Shown: positions 40,891 to 48,953 of the stretch, in pieces
Numbering within the stretch: the stretch's first letter is position 1
Layout of the letters: each line of letters starts with the position of its first letter
Source of the DNA: Massilia eurypsychrophila
Lineage (GTDB): Bacteria; Pseudomonadota; Gammaproteobacteria; Burkholderiales; Burkholderiaceae_D
Reading direction: 5' to 3'
Length of the DNA stretch: 64,000 bases
NCBI RefSeq assembly: GCF_002760655.1
Contig: NZ_PDOC01000022.1
Coordinates: 1-64,000, forward strand
Notes under the pieces: model-generated
Databases searched by the model: none
What the model was told of the DNA's origin: nothing
The model's input: only the letters and a program-made list of their open reading frames with translations
Program-made: the position numbers and the translations under genes

Positions 40891-41127
40891 CTAACCGGCG
40901 GAACAGGCTTTGGCGGACGGCGCGCTGGCGGCGCGATGCCACCCATCCGGTACGATAGCCCCAGGATAAATCACGGGCCCGTCGTAGCGCCGCACATTGC
41001 TCGTCTTGAGCACGTCCGTATCCGTGCTGATCGCGATCTTGTTGGTATTAAACGCATCCGTAACGTTCAACACCACGTTGAGCATCGTCGTGATCGCATC
41101 GCCCAAGCTGAAGTTGACCGTCGTGTT
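40891..41127 (-). pseudogene. truncated copy of a TonB-dependent receptor 3' end
   Basis: Minus-strand translation NTTVNFSL then MLNVVLNVTDAFNTNK, STDTDVL and SNVRRYDG matches the C terminus of the intact receptor at 42598-44823 at about nine residues in ten until YDG. Plus-strand positions 40907-41127 parallel 42601-42822. One extra base after VIY shifts the frame, so the last barrel strand is lost. Homology stops at 41127, eight bases before the left end of module B, indicating that the gene was cut there. Direct orientation with the intact gene. Confidence 0.8.
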
Positions 41128-41134
41128 GAATGAA

Positions 41135-41653
41135 AGCGCCTAATAAAACCTGTTCTTGTCGTAAGAACATCAATCCCATACACTGAGGCTTTTTTACACG
41201 GCTGCGGTCGGCCAGAAGCGGCCGTCCGCAATGTGTGTGTCCGTTCGTTGGACGAGTATCGTTTCGCGTAGCAAGCTGGAAAATCCGTAGTTACAAAAGG
41301 GGGACGTCGTGGTGATTGATTATTGTCCGGTTTGCGGCTATGGCCCAGGTCTTGGACACGATTCGCCGGAAGAATTGCGCTTGTCATACGAAATCTGCGG
41401 TTGCTGTGGCTGTGAGTATGGCAACGACGATAATGTGGCGCACTATGAGCAGTGGGTCGCGAAGGGATGCCCTTGATTTGACCGTAAAGCCCGCCCTCCG
41501 AACTGGTCGCTTGAAGAACAACTAACTCACACACTTCTGCCATGGCCGCCTGAGCGGTAGTCGGCGATGTAAGGCGGCAGCAATTGAACGGTTGCAATAG
41601 TTAACCGGCGCATGTCCGCAATGGGTCGAATCCGGCCATTCGGCGAAGGCCGG
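41135..41653. repeat. module B: repeat-ended AT-richer segment with an interrupted small gene
   Basis: Left end AGCGCCTAATAAAACC at the junction with the truncated receptor copy, then CCCATACACTGAG (41177-41189) and TCGGCCAGAAGC (41208-41219); right end GTCCGCAATGGGTCGA (41614-41629) followed by a CCGGCC/GGCCGG hairpin (41630-41655). Same motif order as module A. Contains a CPCC-type zinc-ribbon gene. No transposase, integrase or clear target-site duplication is seen. Confidence 0.55.
41309..41560 (+). pseudogene. CPCC-type Cys-rich small protein with an in-frame TGA
   Basis: GTG start with AAAAGGGGGA just upstream. The first 55 residues read VVIDYCPVCGYGPGLG then EICGCCGCEYGNDD and HYEQWVAKGCP, matching the family of small CPVCGY...EICxCCGxxxGYDD zinc-ribbon-like proteins (Cys_rich_CPCC type). 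A TGA at 41474-41476 ends this part, but the same frame continues FDRKARPPNWSLEEQL to a TAG at 41558, which is just how family members end after a G-x-P-W sequence. Thus TGA probably replaced TGG (Trp). Function of the family is unknown. Confidence 0.6.
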
Positions 41654-41775
41654 ATCCGCTAGGGAACGCACCCTTCCTGGCGCGGCATATTTACTTCACA
41701 ACCCGGGCATTTTTGCCTCAACGGACGGCAATTGTGCACTTGGTTCAATCTTGCAAACAAAAACAGAGGAGGATG

Positions 41776-42579
41776 ATGTTCACACGAATCGCCTATGCCG
41801 GCGCCATTCTCGCCGCGCTTGGCTTCACCAGCGCGCAGGCCGAAGAACCCTTCCGCTGGCCGAACGGCGCCCGCGCAGCGGTCAGCCTGGCCTATGACGA
41901 TGCCGCCCCGACCCAGCTCGACAACGCGATTCCCGCGCTGAACCGCCACGGCCTGCACGGCACCTTCTATCTGTCGCTGGGCATGCCCACACTGCAGACT
42001 CGCATAGAGGAATGGCGTGCCGCCGCTAAACAGGGCCACGAGCTGGCCAACCACACGCTGTTCCACCAGTGCGCCGGCGGCACGCCGGACCGGACCTGGG
42101 TACCGTCGCACCGCGATCTGAAGAGCACCACGGCCGAGCAGATGCGCGACCAGGTCACCCTGGCCAACACAATGCTGCATGCGCTTGACGGCAAGCGCGA
42201 ACGCACCTTCACCGTCCCCTGCGGCGACCGCATCGCCGGCGGACAGGACTACGTCGATCTGGTACACGACCAGTTCGTCGCCATCAAGGTCGGTTCCGGC
42301 GCCATCGTGCCGTCGATGCGCACGCTCGATCTGCACCGGGTACCGGTGGCCACGCCGACCAATGTCAGCGGGCAGGAACTGATCGCGCAGGTCAAGCAGG
42401 CGGGCGAGCGCGGCACCATGGTCAACTTCACCTTCCACGGCGTCGGCGGCGACCACCTGTCAGTTTCCAACGAGGCACATGAGGAGCTGGTGCGCTTCCT
42501 CGCGGCCAACCGCAAGCGGTACTGGACCGATACCTTCCTCAACATCATGAAACACGTGCAGCGGGAACAGCGGCGCTGA
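41776..42579 (+). CDS. polysaccharide deacetylase (CE4/NodB fold), exported
   Basis: 267 residues starting at the second of two adjacent ATG codons after AGAGGAGG, with a signal peptide ending TSAQA. The NodB homology domain shows AAVSLAYDDAAPTQLDNAIPAL (metal Asp in the DDA motif), GLHGTFYLS, and HELANHTLFHQC (His...His metal ligands). VNFTFHGVGGDH is the C-terminal catalytic His motif. It removes acetyl or other groups from N-acetylated polysaccharides in the periplasm or outside. It lies between the two receptor copies and ends 18 nt before the intact receptor stop (convergent). Confidence 0.83.
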   Translation: MFTRIAYAGAILAALGFTSAQAEEPFRWPNGARAAVSLAYDDAAPTQLDNAIPALNRHGLHGTFYLSLGMPTLQTRIEEWRAAAKQGHELANHTLFHQCAGGTPDRTWVPSHRDLKSTTAEQMRDQVTLANTMLHALDGKRERTFTVPCGDRIAGGQDYVDLVHDQFVAIKVGSGAIVPSMRTLDLHRVPVATPTNVSGQELIAQVKQAGERGTMVNFTFHGVGGDHLSVSNEAHEELVRFLAANRKRYWTDTFLNIMKHVQREQRR

Positions 42580-42597
42580 GATTTTACCGAGAGCGCG

Positions 42598-44823
42598 TCA
42601 CGCTTTTGGCGGACGGCGCGCCGGCGGCGTGATGCCACCCATCCGGTACGACAAGCCGAGATAAATCACGCGCCCGTCGTAGCGCCGCACATTGCTCTCC
42701 CTGAGCACATCCGTGTCCGTGCTGATCGCCACCTTGTTCGTATTGAACGCATCGGTCACGTTCAGCACCACATTAAGCATCGGCGTAATCGCATGGCGCA
42801 GGCTGAAGTTGACCGTTGTGTTCGGATCGCGATACCCTTGGCCGAACAGCGTCTTGCCCTGCGCGTTCAAGCTCACCTGCAACTGGTCCTGCTCCGACAA
42901 CGTCACATTAAAGCGCGCGCGGCCGGTCAGCGACGTCGCGCTGCGCATGTTGTACAGCCCGGTCACGGCGCTGTAGATGCGCTGCTCGGTGTACGCCAGG
43001 TTGCCGCTGGTGTTGACGGTAAGCTTGGGCAGCAGCTTGCCGCTGACCGTGAACTCGAGTCCGCCCGCGTGGTTGTCGCCGGTGTTCTCGCGCGTGGTCA
43101 ACAACACCGTGTCGCTGATGAATACCTTGCGCTCGGAAATCAAGCCGGTGTCCTGGCGGAAGTAAGCGCGCAGGTTGGTGTCGAGCACGCCGGTCTTGGT
43201 CTCGATGCCGAGCTCGAGCGAATCGGTCTCGGTTGGCTTCAGGTCTGGATTGCCAGAGAACACGTTGAATTCGTCGCGGTAGACGACGAACGGATTGAGG
43301 TCGTTGGCGCCCGGCCGGCGGATGCGGTGCGCGTAGCTCAGGCGCACGTTGGTCTGGTCGGTTGCCTTGTAGGTGACGAAAAAGCTGGGGATGACGTTCA
43401 GGTAGTTGTTGTCGGACACCAGCGCGCTGGTCAGCTGGGCCACTTCCATGCCGGTGTATTCGGCGCGCAGGCCGCCCAGCACGCCCCACGATTCGTTCAG
43501 CCGCATCTGGTACGAGCCGTACAGCGCCAACGTGGTCTGGTCGAGCGCGAAGCGGTTGCTGCGCAGCGCGTTGGTGCTTTCGGCCTGCGTCACGGAATCG
43601 ATGTTGGTGTAGCGAACGTCGAACTCGTTGCTGTTTTTCGCCAGCTTGTAGCCCAGCTTGAGCACGCCCGCATCGCCCGGCCGCTCGTAGTCGCCGGTAA
43701 AGTCGACGATGCGCGAGTCGGCCTGGTTGGCCTGGCGGCTGCGGCTGTCGCGCACGCCGGCCGGGCGCACCGTGTAGGCGTTCACGTAGGCAGCGTCGCT
43801 GCTGCTGCCGGCTGACGACATGCGCAGGTCGAGTTTGAGCAGTTCGCCGGGGTTCTGTCCCTTGTGTTCGTAGCGGGCGCCGCCGCTGCGCGTTTCGCCG
43901 CTGCCGGTGCGCGTCGTGGTGCGCAGGTAATTGCTGTCGGCGATATCGTCCTGGCCGAAATTGATGTAGCGGTCTTCGGCGCGGGCGTCGTTGGTGCGGC
44001 GCGAGTAGGCGACGTTGGCGCCGAGCGTGTCGGTGGCGCCGAGGTTGTATGTTACCAGCGCGTTGAAGCCGGCCGAGTCGTTCAGCCCCGTCGCGCGCGA
44101 ATCTTGCGTGCTGTGCGAGGCGATGCCGGTGGCCGGGTCGGTGCGGATGCGGTCGGCCGCGGCGACCGAGTTGCGGCCATCGTGGCGCACGTTGGCGCCG
44201 CCCTGGACGCCGAAGCGGCCGGCGTGATAGCTGCCCGAGACGGCCGCGTTGTAGCGGCCGGCCGAGCCGCCGTTGGCGCTGACGGCGCCGAAGCCGCCCG
44301 GCTTGCGCGTGCGCTTCATGATGATGTTGAGGATCGGCCCGCCGCCTGCTTCGTTGCCGTACTGCGCGCCGGGATTGTTGATCACTTCGATCGACTCGAT
44401 GTCTTCGGCCGGCATCGACGCCAGCGTCGCGGCGCGGTTATCGCCTTGCATCATTGCCGACGGCTTGCCGTCGATCAGGATCGTCACGTTGGGGCTGCCG
44501 CGCAAGGTCAGCGTGCCGTCCGGGTCCACCGCCACCGACGGCACGTTGTTGAATGCGTCCGCGGCCGAGCCATTGCTGGCGCCGACGTCGGCCTTGATGT
44601 CGTAGACCTGGCGGTCGATGCGGTTGGTCGGCCGCTCGGCGCTGACGGTGACGGTGGCGCTTTCGAGACCGGCCGGCGGCGCCGGTTCTTCCTTCTTGAC
44701 CGGCGGCTTCGTTTCAAGCGGCGGCGCCGGCACGGTTTGCGCCGCGACGCCCGCGCACGTCAACGCACCGGCAAGCAGCAGGCGGGAAAGGCAGGCGGGC
44801 GAAACGGTGCGGCGCAAAGTCAT
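42598..44823 (-). CDS. TonB-dependent outer-membrane receptor (beta-barrel family 3 type)
   Basis: 741 residues with a signal peptide (LLLAGALTCAGVAA), a Pro/Lys linker, a plug domain (VYDIKADVGASNGSAADAFN, TLTLRGSPNVTILIDGKP, IESIEVINNPGAQYG) and a long beta-barrel of the outer-membrane beta-barrel family. The C terminus PARRPPKA extends past the last strand rather than ending in Phe. Ligand unknown; siderophore or oligosaccharide uptake possible given the neighbouring deacetylase. No TonB/ExbB/ExbD or regulator pair adjacent. A truncated copy of its end lies at 40891-41127. Confidence 0.9.
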   Translation of the reverse strand: MTLRRTVSPACLSRLLLAGALTCAGVAAQTVPAPPLETKPPVKKEEPAPPAGLESATVTVSAERPTNRIDRQVYDIKADVGASNGSAADAFNNVPSVAVDPDGTLTLRGSPNVTILIDGKPSAMMQGDNRAATLASMPAEDIESIEVINNPGAQYGNEAGGGPILNIIMKRTRKPGGFGAVSANGGSAGRYNAAVSGSYHAGRFGVQGGANVRHDGRNSVAAADRIRTDPATGIASHSTQDSRATGLNDSAGFNALVTYNLGATDTLGANVAYSRRTNDARAEDRYINFGQDDIADSNYLRTTTRTGSGETRSGGARYEHKGQNPGELLKLDLRMSSAGSSSDAAYVNAYTVRPAGVRDSRSRQANQADSRIVDFTGDYERPGDAGVLKLGYKLAKNSNEFDVRYTNIDSVTQAESTNALRSNRFALDQTTLALYGSYQMRLNESWGVLGGLRAEYTGMEVAQLTSALVSDNNYLNVIPSFFVTYKATDQTNVRLSYAHRIRRPGANDLNPFVVYRDEFNVFSGNPDLKPTETDSLELGIETKTGVLDTNLRAYFRQDTGLISERKVFISDTVLLTTRENTGDNHAGGLEFTVSGKLLPKLTVNTSGNLAYTEQRIYSAVTGLYNMRSATSLTGRARFNVTLSEQDQLQVSLNAQGKTLFGQGYRDPNTTVNFSLRHAITPMLNVVLNVTDAFNTNKVAISTDTDVLRESNVRRYDGRVIYLGLSYRMGGITPPARRPPKA

Positions 44824-44847
44824 GTGAGGTGGGTGCGATACGAGGTA

Positions 44848-44898
44848 TGACAGGATAAAGAGTTCTGTTCGGCAAGTACAGCCTTACCTATCCTGTCA
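44848..44898 (-). promoter_or_regulatory. inverted repeat upstream of the receptor gene
   Basis: Perfect 10-bp arms TGACAGGATA (44848-44857) and TATCCTGTCA (44889-44898) separated by 31 nt, 25-75 nt upstream of the receptor start in a 200-bp divergent gap. Arm length and placement fit either a looping operator or a 5'-UTR hairpin. Confidence 0.35.
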
Positions 44899-45024
44899 AT
44901 ACGCCGGTGCCGCCGGTGTCCTGCAACGGTGCGTAGCGAGTTCGTCGTTCTTCACCGCCAAGCCAGCGCTGCGCCGGCGTGCCCGCTACTGCGGTAACAT
45001 GGCTTACACGTCAAACGAGCCACC

Positions 45025-47550
45025 ATGGACGATTCAATCACCCGGCCGACGACTAGCTTCTTTCCCGGCGACGGCGAAATGGTGCGCGCCATCAACGAAA
45101 AGGACTGGAGCGCCACGCCGCTCGGCCACATGTCCACGTGGGCGCCGGCGATCCGCACCGCGGTGCGCATCTGCCTCGCGTCGCAGTTCCAGATCATGGT
45201 GCTGCCGGGTCCGACCCTGCGCTACATCTACAACGACGCGTCGATTCCCATCTTCGGCAACAAGCATCCGGCGGCGCTCGGCCAGCGCGTGGCCGACGTC
45301 TGGCCCGAAGCGTGGGGCGCCATCGAGCCGGTGCTCAGCACGGTGCTGGCGACCGGCCAGGCGGTGCGCCAGGACGACTGGCTGCTGGTCCTGAACCGCA
45401 ACGGCTACCCCGAAGAAGCCTACTTCACGCTGTCGTACAGCCCGATTTTGTGCGAGGCCGGCAGCGCCGTCGGCGTGTTCGTGGCGGCGATGGAAACGAG
45501 CCGGCGCGTGCTCGGCGAACGGCGCCAGCGCACGCTCGGCGAACTGGCCACGCAGGTGGCGCTGCGCGGCGCCGGCGAACACACGCTCGAGCCGGTGCGC
45601 CAGGCGCTGGCCGGCAATCCCTACGACCTGCCGCTGACGGCGCTGTACGTCGCCACCCCGGGTTCCGGCTTTGCCGAACAGGTGTTTTGCACCGGCCTGA
45701 AGGGCGGTTGCGCCGGCGTTCCCAAACGCGTGGCGTGGCCGGCGGCCGAGCGCGAGGGCGCGCACCCGCTGTCGCACCTGGCCGATGCGTTCGAGCCGGT
45801 GCTGGTCGACGGCGCCGATCTGCTCGGCGCGACCGACTGCCGCGGCGGCTGGCCGGAGTCGCCGCGCCAGGTGCTCGCGCTGCCGTTTACCGCGCCCGGC
45901 CAGGCCATTGCGCACGCCTTCATGCTTGTCGGCCTGAACCCGCGCGCGCCGCTCGACGCCGAGTACCGCCACTTCATCGACACCATCGCCAGCCTGGTCG
46001 CCACCGCGGTGGTCGCCGTTGCCGCCATCGCTGCCGAGCGGCGCCTGCAGCGCCAGGTCGCCGCCGCGCGCCACGACCTGGCCAGCGTGCTCGAACGCAC
46101 CAGCGACGCCTTCATCAGCGTCGACCGCGCACTGAAGGTGCTCTCGCTCAATGAGTCGGCCGCCATCGAACTGGGCCTGGGCAAGCAGGGCCTGATCGGC
46201 CGGCCGCTCGTCGAGGTCGTCGCCGACCTGGCCGGCAGCGCGTTGGAACGCGCCATGCACGCCACGCTGGCCGGCGGCGGCCCCGTCACGGTCGAGCAGC
46301 CGCACAAGTCGTCTGGACGCTGGTTCAACGTGCGCTGCTTTCCGGCGCCGGACGGGCTGATCGTGTTCGCCAACGAAATCACCGAGCGCAAGCAGGCCGA
46401 GCAGGTTCTGCTGACGGCCAAGCGCGACCTCGAACGCCGCGTCGAGCGCGGCAGCGAAGAGCTGCGCCAGGCCAACGCGCTGCTGGCGGCGGTGTTCGAC
46501 CGCGCGCCGGGTGGCATCGCCATCACCGGCACCGACGGCCATTTCGTGCGCGCCAACCCGGCCTACCAGAAGCTGGCCGGCCTGGACGAGGCGGCGCTGG
46601 CGCAGCGCGGCGTCGCCGACCTGGCCGCGCTCGAAGACTACCTGCCGGCAGCCACCCGGCTGGCCGCGCTGCGCGAGGGCGACATCGAATCGTTCCAGGT
46701 GGAGCTGCGCTTCAGGCGCGCCGACGGCAGCGTGATCTGGGCCGACAATTTCGTCTCGTTGATCCGCGACGAGCAGCGCCGCCCGCGCTACTTCGTCCAC
46801 ATCGCCAACGACATCAGCGCGCGCAAGCGCGGCGAGGCCGAAAGCGCCGCCGGGCAGCGCGAACTGAAGGTGCTGTACGAGCGCCTGCAGACGGTGCGCG
46901 AGGAAGAGCGCATCGCGCTGGCGCGTGAAGTGCACGACCAGCTCGGGCAAATCCTGTCGGCCGCCAAGATCGACGTCAAGCTGCTCGAAGCGGACATCCG
47001 CCAGCACGGCGCCGCGCTGCCGCTCGACACGATCCTGGCCGAGCTGGCCTCGGCCTGCGCCACCCTGGACCGGGCGATGCACTTGGTGCGCGACATCGCC
47101 ACGGAGCTGCGCGCGCCCGACCTCGATGGGCAGGGCGTGTACGCGGCGATCGCCTGGCATGCGCGCGACTTCGAGCGGCGCACCCGCATCAAGGTCGACG
47201 TCGAGCTATGCGCCGGCCAGCAGCAGCCTGGCGCGGCGGCAGCCGAAGCGCTGCTGCGCATCTTCCACGAGGCGCTGACCAATGTACTGCGCCACGCGCA
47301 CGCCGGCCACGTGTGGGTCAGCGTCGAGCGGCGCGCCGGCGCGCTGCTGCTGCGCGTGCGCGACGACGGCGCCGGCATCGCGCGGCGCGGCCCGCGCGGC
47401 GCTCGCTCGCTCGGCATCACCGGCATGCGCGAGCGGGCCACGTTGGCGCACGGGCGCCTGACGGTAGGTCCCTTGCGCCCGAAAGGCACGCTGGTGTCGG
47501 CGCTCATTCCCATGCATACTGCGGCGCCGTTCAACCATCACCGAAAGTAG
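45025..47550 (+). CDS. multi-sensor histidine kinase, NarL-partner type
   Basis: 841 residues, no membrane segment. Order: N-terminal PAS-like domain (FFPGDGEMVRAINEKDWSAT... to about 160), a GAF-like region (about 165-335), PAS (350-455, DAFISVDRALKVLSLNESAA), PAS/PAC (485-600, APGGIAITGTDGHFVRANPAY), then HisKA_3 with TVREEERIALAREVHDQLG (phospho-acceptor His637) and an HATPase domain (IFHEALTNVLRHAHAGHV, GARSLGITGMRERA). The histidine kinase is cytoplasmic. The response regulator gene begins 2 nt after the stop, so it is its partner. Confidence 0.92.
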   Translation: MDDSITRPTTSFFPGDGEMVRAINEKDWSATPLGHMSTWAPAIRTAVRICLASQFQIMVLPGPTLRYIYNDASIPIFGNKHPAALGQRVADVWPEAWGAIEPVLSTVLATGQAVRQDDWLLVLNRNGYPEEAYFTLSYSPILCEAGSAVGVFVAAMETSRRVLGERRQRTLGELATQVALRGAGEHTLEPVRQALAGNPYDLPLTALYVATPGSGFAEQVFCTGLKGGCAGVPKRVAWPAAEREGAHPLSHLADAFEPVLVDGADLLGATDCRGGWPESPRQVLALPFTAPGQAIAHAFMLVGLNPRAPLDAEYRHFIDTIASLVATAVVAVAAIAAERRLQRQVAAARHDLASVLERTSDAFISVDRALKVLSLNESAAIELGLGKQGLIGRPLVEVVADLAGSALERAMHATLAGGGPVTVEQPHKSSGRWFNVRCFPAPDGLIVFANEITERKQAEQVLLTAKRDLERRVERGSEELRQANALLAAVFDRAPGGIAITGTDGHFVRANPAYQKLAGLDEAALAQRGVADLAALEDYLPAATRLAALREGDIESFQVELRFRRADGSVIWADNFVSLIRDEQRRPRYFVHIANDISARKRGEAESAAGQRELKVLYERLQTVREEERIALAREVHDQLGQILSAAKIDVKLLEADIRQHGAALPLDTILAELASACATLDRAMHLVRDIATELRAPDLDGQGVYAAIAWHARDFERRTRIKVDVELCAGQQQPGAAAAEALLRIFHEALTNVLRHAHAGHVWVSVERRAGALLLRVRDDGAGIARRGPRGARSLGITGMRERATLAHGRLTVGPLRPKGTLVSALIPMHTAAPFNHHRK

Positions 47551-47552
47551 CA

Positions 47553-48185
47553 ATGATCCGCATCGTCATCGCCGACGACCATGAACTGATCCGCGAGGGC
47601 GTCAAGAAGATCTTCCGCTCCAGCGCCGACCTGCGCCTGGTGGGCGAAGCGGCCGACCTGGCGCGCACCATCGCGCTGGTGGCGCAGCACCGGCCCGACG
47701 TCGTCGTGCTCGACATCAGCCTGCCCGGACACGACGGCCTCGAAGGGCTCACCGAGCTGCGCCGCCGGTTTCCCGAACAGCGCGTCGTCATGCTCAGCAT
47801 GTACGGCGAGGAGCGCTACGCCGTCAGCGCGCTGCGCGCCGGCGCCGCCGGCTACATCACCAAGGCGATGGCGGCCGAGGAGCTGGTCAAGGCGATCCGC
47901 CAGGTGGTGGCCGGGACCACCTACATCGGGCCGCAGCTGGCCGAACTGATGGCGCGCCAGGCGCTCGAGCCCGAGCCGCAGCCGTCGCATCACAGCCTGA
48001 CGGCGCGCGAAGCGGAGATTGTCGCCCTGATCGGCGCCGGCATGCAGATCAAGCAGGTCGCCGCCGAACTGGGTATTTCTGTCAGTTCCGTCAATACATA
48101 CCGCAACCGGATCTTCCGCAAGATGGGGCTGGCGTCGAACGCGGCACTGATCCGCTACGCTCTCAAAAGCGGGCTGGTGAGCTAA
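47553..48185 (+). CDS. NarL/FixJ-family response regulator
   Basis: 210 residues. Receiver with IADDHELIREGVKKIF, phospho-acceptor Asp54 in VVVLDISLPGHDG, Ser/Tyr switch region and Lys in AGYITKAMAAEEL; C-terminal LuxR-type helix-turn-helix LTAREAEIVALIGAGMQIKQVAAELGISVSSVNTYRNRIFRKMGL. A DNA-binding output for the kinase 2 nt upstream. The next 324 bp are AT-rich and hold inverted repeats that could be its targets. Confidence 0.93.
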   Translation: MIRIVIADDHELIREGVKKIFRSSADLRLVGEAADLARTIALVAQHRPDVVVLDISLPGHDGLEGLTELRRRFPEQRVVMLSMYGEERYAVSALRAGAAGYITKAMAAEELVKAIRQVVAGTTYIGPQLAELMARQALEPEPQPSHHSLTAREAEIVALIGAGMQIKQVAAELGISVSSVNTYRNRIFRKMGLASNAALIRYALKSGLVS

Positions 48186-48509
48186 ATTCGGCGGCCGACG
48201 CCCATCTGTGTAGTATTGCTGTCGCTAAATTTGTGACAGCAAGCAAATGTTTGCACGACATTCGGTATCCCGAATTTCGTAACTGATGAGCAAAGCACCC
48301 ATTAAAATCAATAACTTGCAAGTGTATGGGATAGCCTGTTGCAGCGTCCGTAATCCCCCACGTATGCGTCTGTCAATACCCCGAATGTGAAATTGTTCGC
48401 TAACATGACCCCATGGGTAATTAGTTCCCAAAAGTATCATTTTTGTTATCTGAGACAGACTACCCAACCTGCATATGATGAAGTGTTCCCCACCGTGCCG
48501 GCCGGCTGC
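48186..48509. promoter_or_regulatory. AT-rich control region before the Hpt gene
   Basis: No gene in 324 bp; the plus strand is visibly AT-richer. Inverted repeats: GCAAATGTTTGC (48243-48254) and ATTCGG-TATC-CCGAAT (48260-48275). A related CCCGAAT motif recurs near 48380. Together these are candidate operators for the upstream regulator or for a promoter of the Hpt/GGDEF-EAL pair. Confidence 0.4.
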
Positions 48510-48953
48510 ATGAGCGACCTGGCCGCCCCGTCCGCGCCGTCGCTGCGGGCCATCTTTGCCGGCGAAGCGCGCGTGCACATGGCAGCGCTCGACGCCGGCC
48601 TGGCCGCGCTTGCCCGCGGCGCCGCGGCGCACGCGCGAGACGCGATGCTCGACGCCTTGCACACCTTGGCCGGCGCTGCCCGCGCGGTCGACCTGCGCGA
48701 GCTCGAATGGCTGTCGCAGGCGCTCGAGCGCGTTATTGGCGCCGCCGCCAAAGCGAACGCCGAACTGAGCGCGCCCCGGCGTGCCCTGCTGGCCGAAGCG
48801 GTCGCGCTGGCGCACCAGCTGCTGGGCGGGGCCGGCGAGCACTCCGGCAAGCGGCCGTTGACCCTGGTCGCGCAGCTCGATGCGCTGGCGCGCGAACTGG
48901 CCGTCGTCACTCCCTGCAATCGGTCACCCGAACACCGAACTGCCACGCCATGA
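48510..48953 (+). CDS. Hpt-domain-like phosphotransfer protein
   Basis: 147 residues from the ATG at 48510; the open frame extends to 48387 but that N terminus is not convincing and no ribosome-binding site marks either start. A five-helix Hpt layout: ALDAGLAALARGAAAHARDAMLDALHTLAGAARAVDLRELEWLSQAL, with the phospho-acceptor candidate His51 in DALHTLAGAA. The family motif is HxLKGxA; here HTLAGAA lacks the Lys. The next gene overlaps its stop (ATGA) and encodes a REC protein, so it may phosphorylate that receiver. Confidence 0.6.
   Translation: MSDLAAPSAPSLRAIFAGEARVHMAALDAGLAALARGAAAHARDAMLDALHTLAGAARAVDLRELEWLSQALERVIGAAAKANAELSAPRRALLAEAVALAHQLLGGAGEHSGKRPLTLVAQLDALARELAVVTPCNRSPEHRTATP

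Noticed and set aside
41138-41253. GCCTAAT ... GTTGGAC, 116 bp apart, as an integron attC site in module B
   Set aside because: The outer boxes partly fit RYYYAAC and GTTRRRY, but the interior is not an imperfect palindrome, module A lacks the second box, and there is no integrase.
41474-41476. TGA as a selenocysteine codon in the CPCC gene
   Set aside because: No SECIS-like hairpin was seen right after it, and the family appears to have Trp there.
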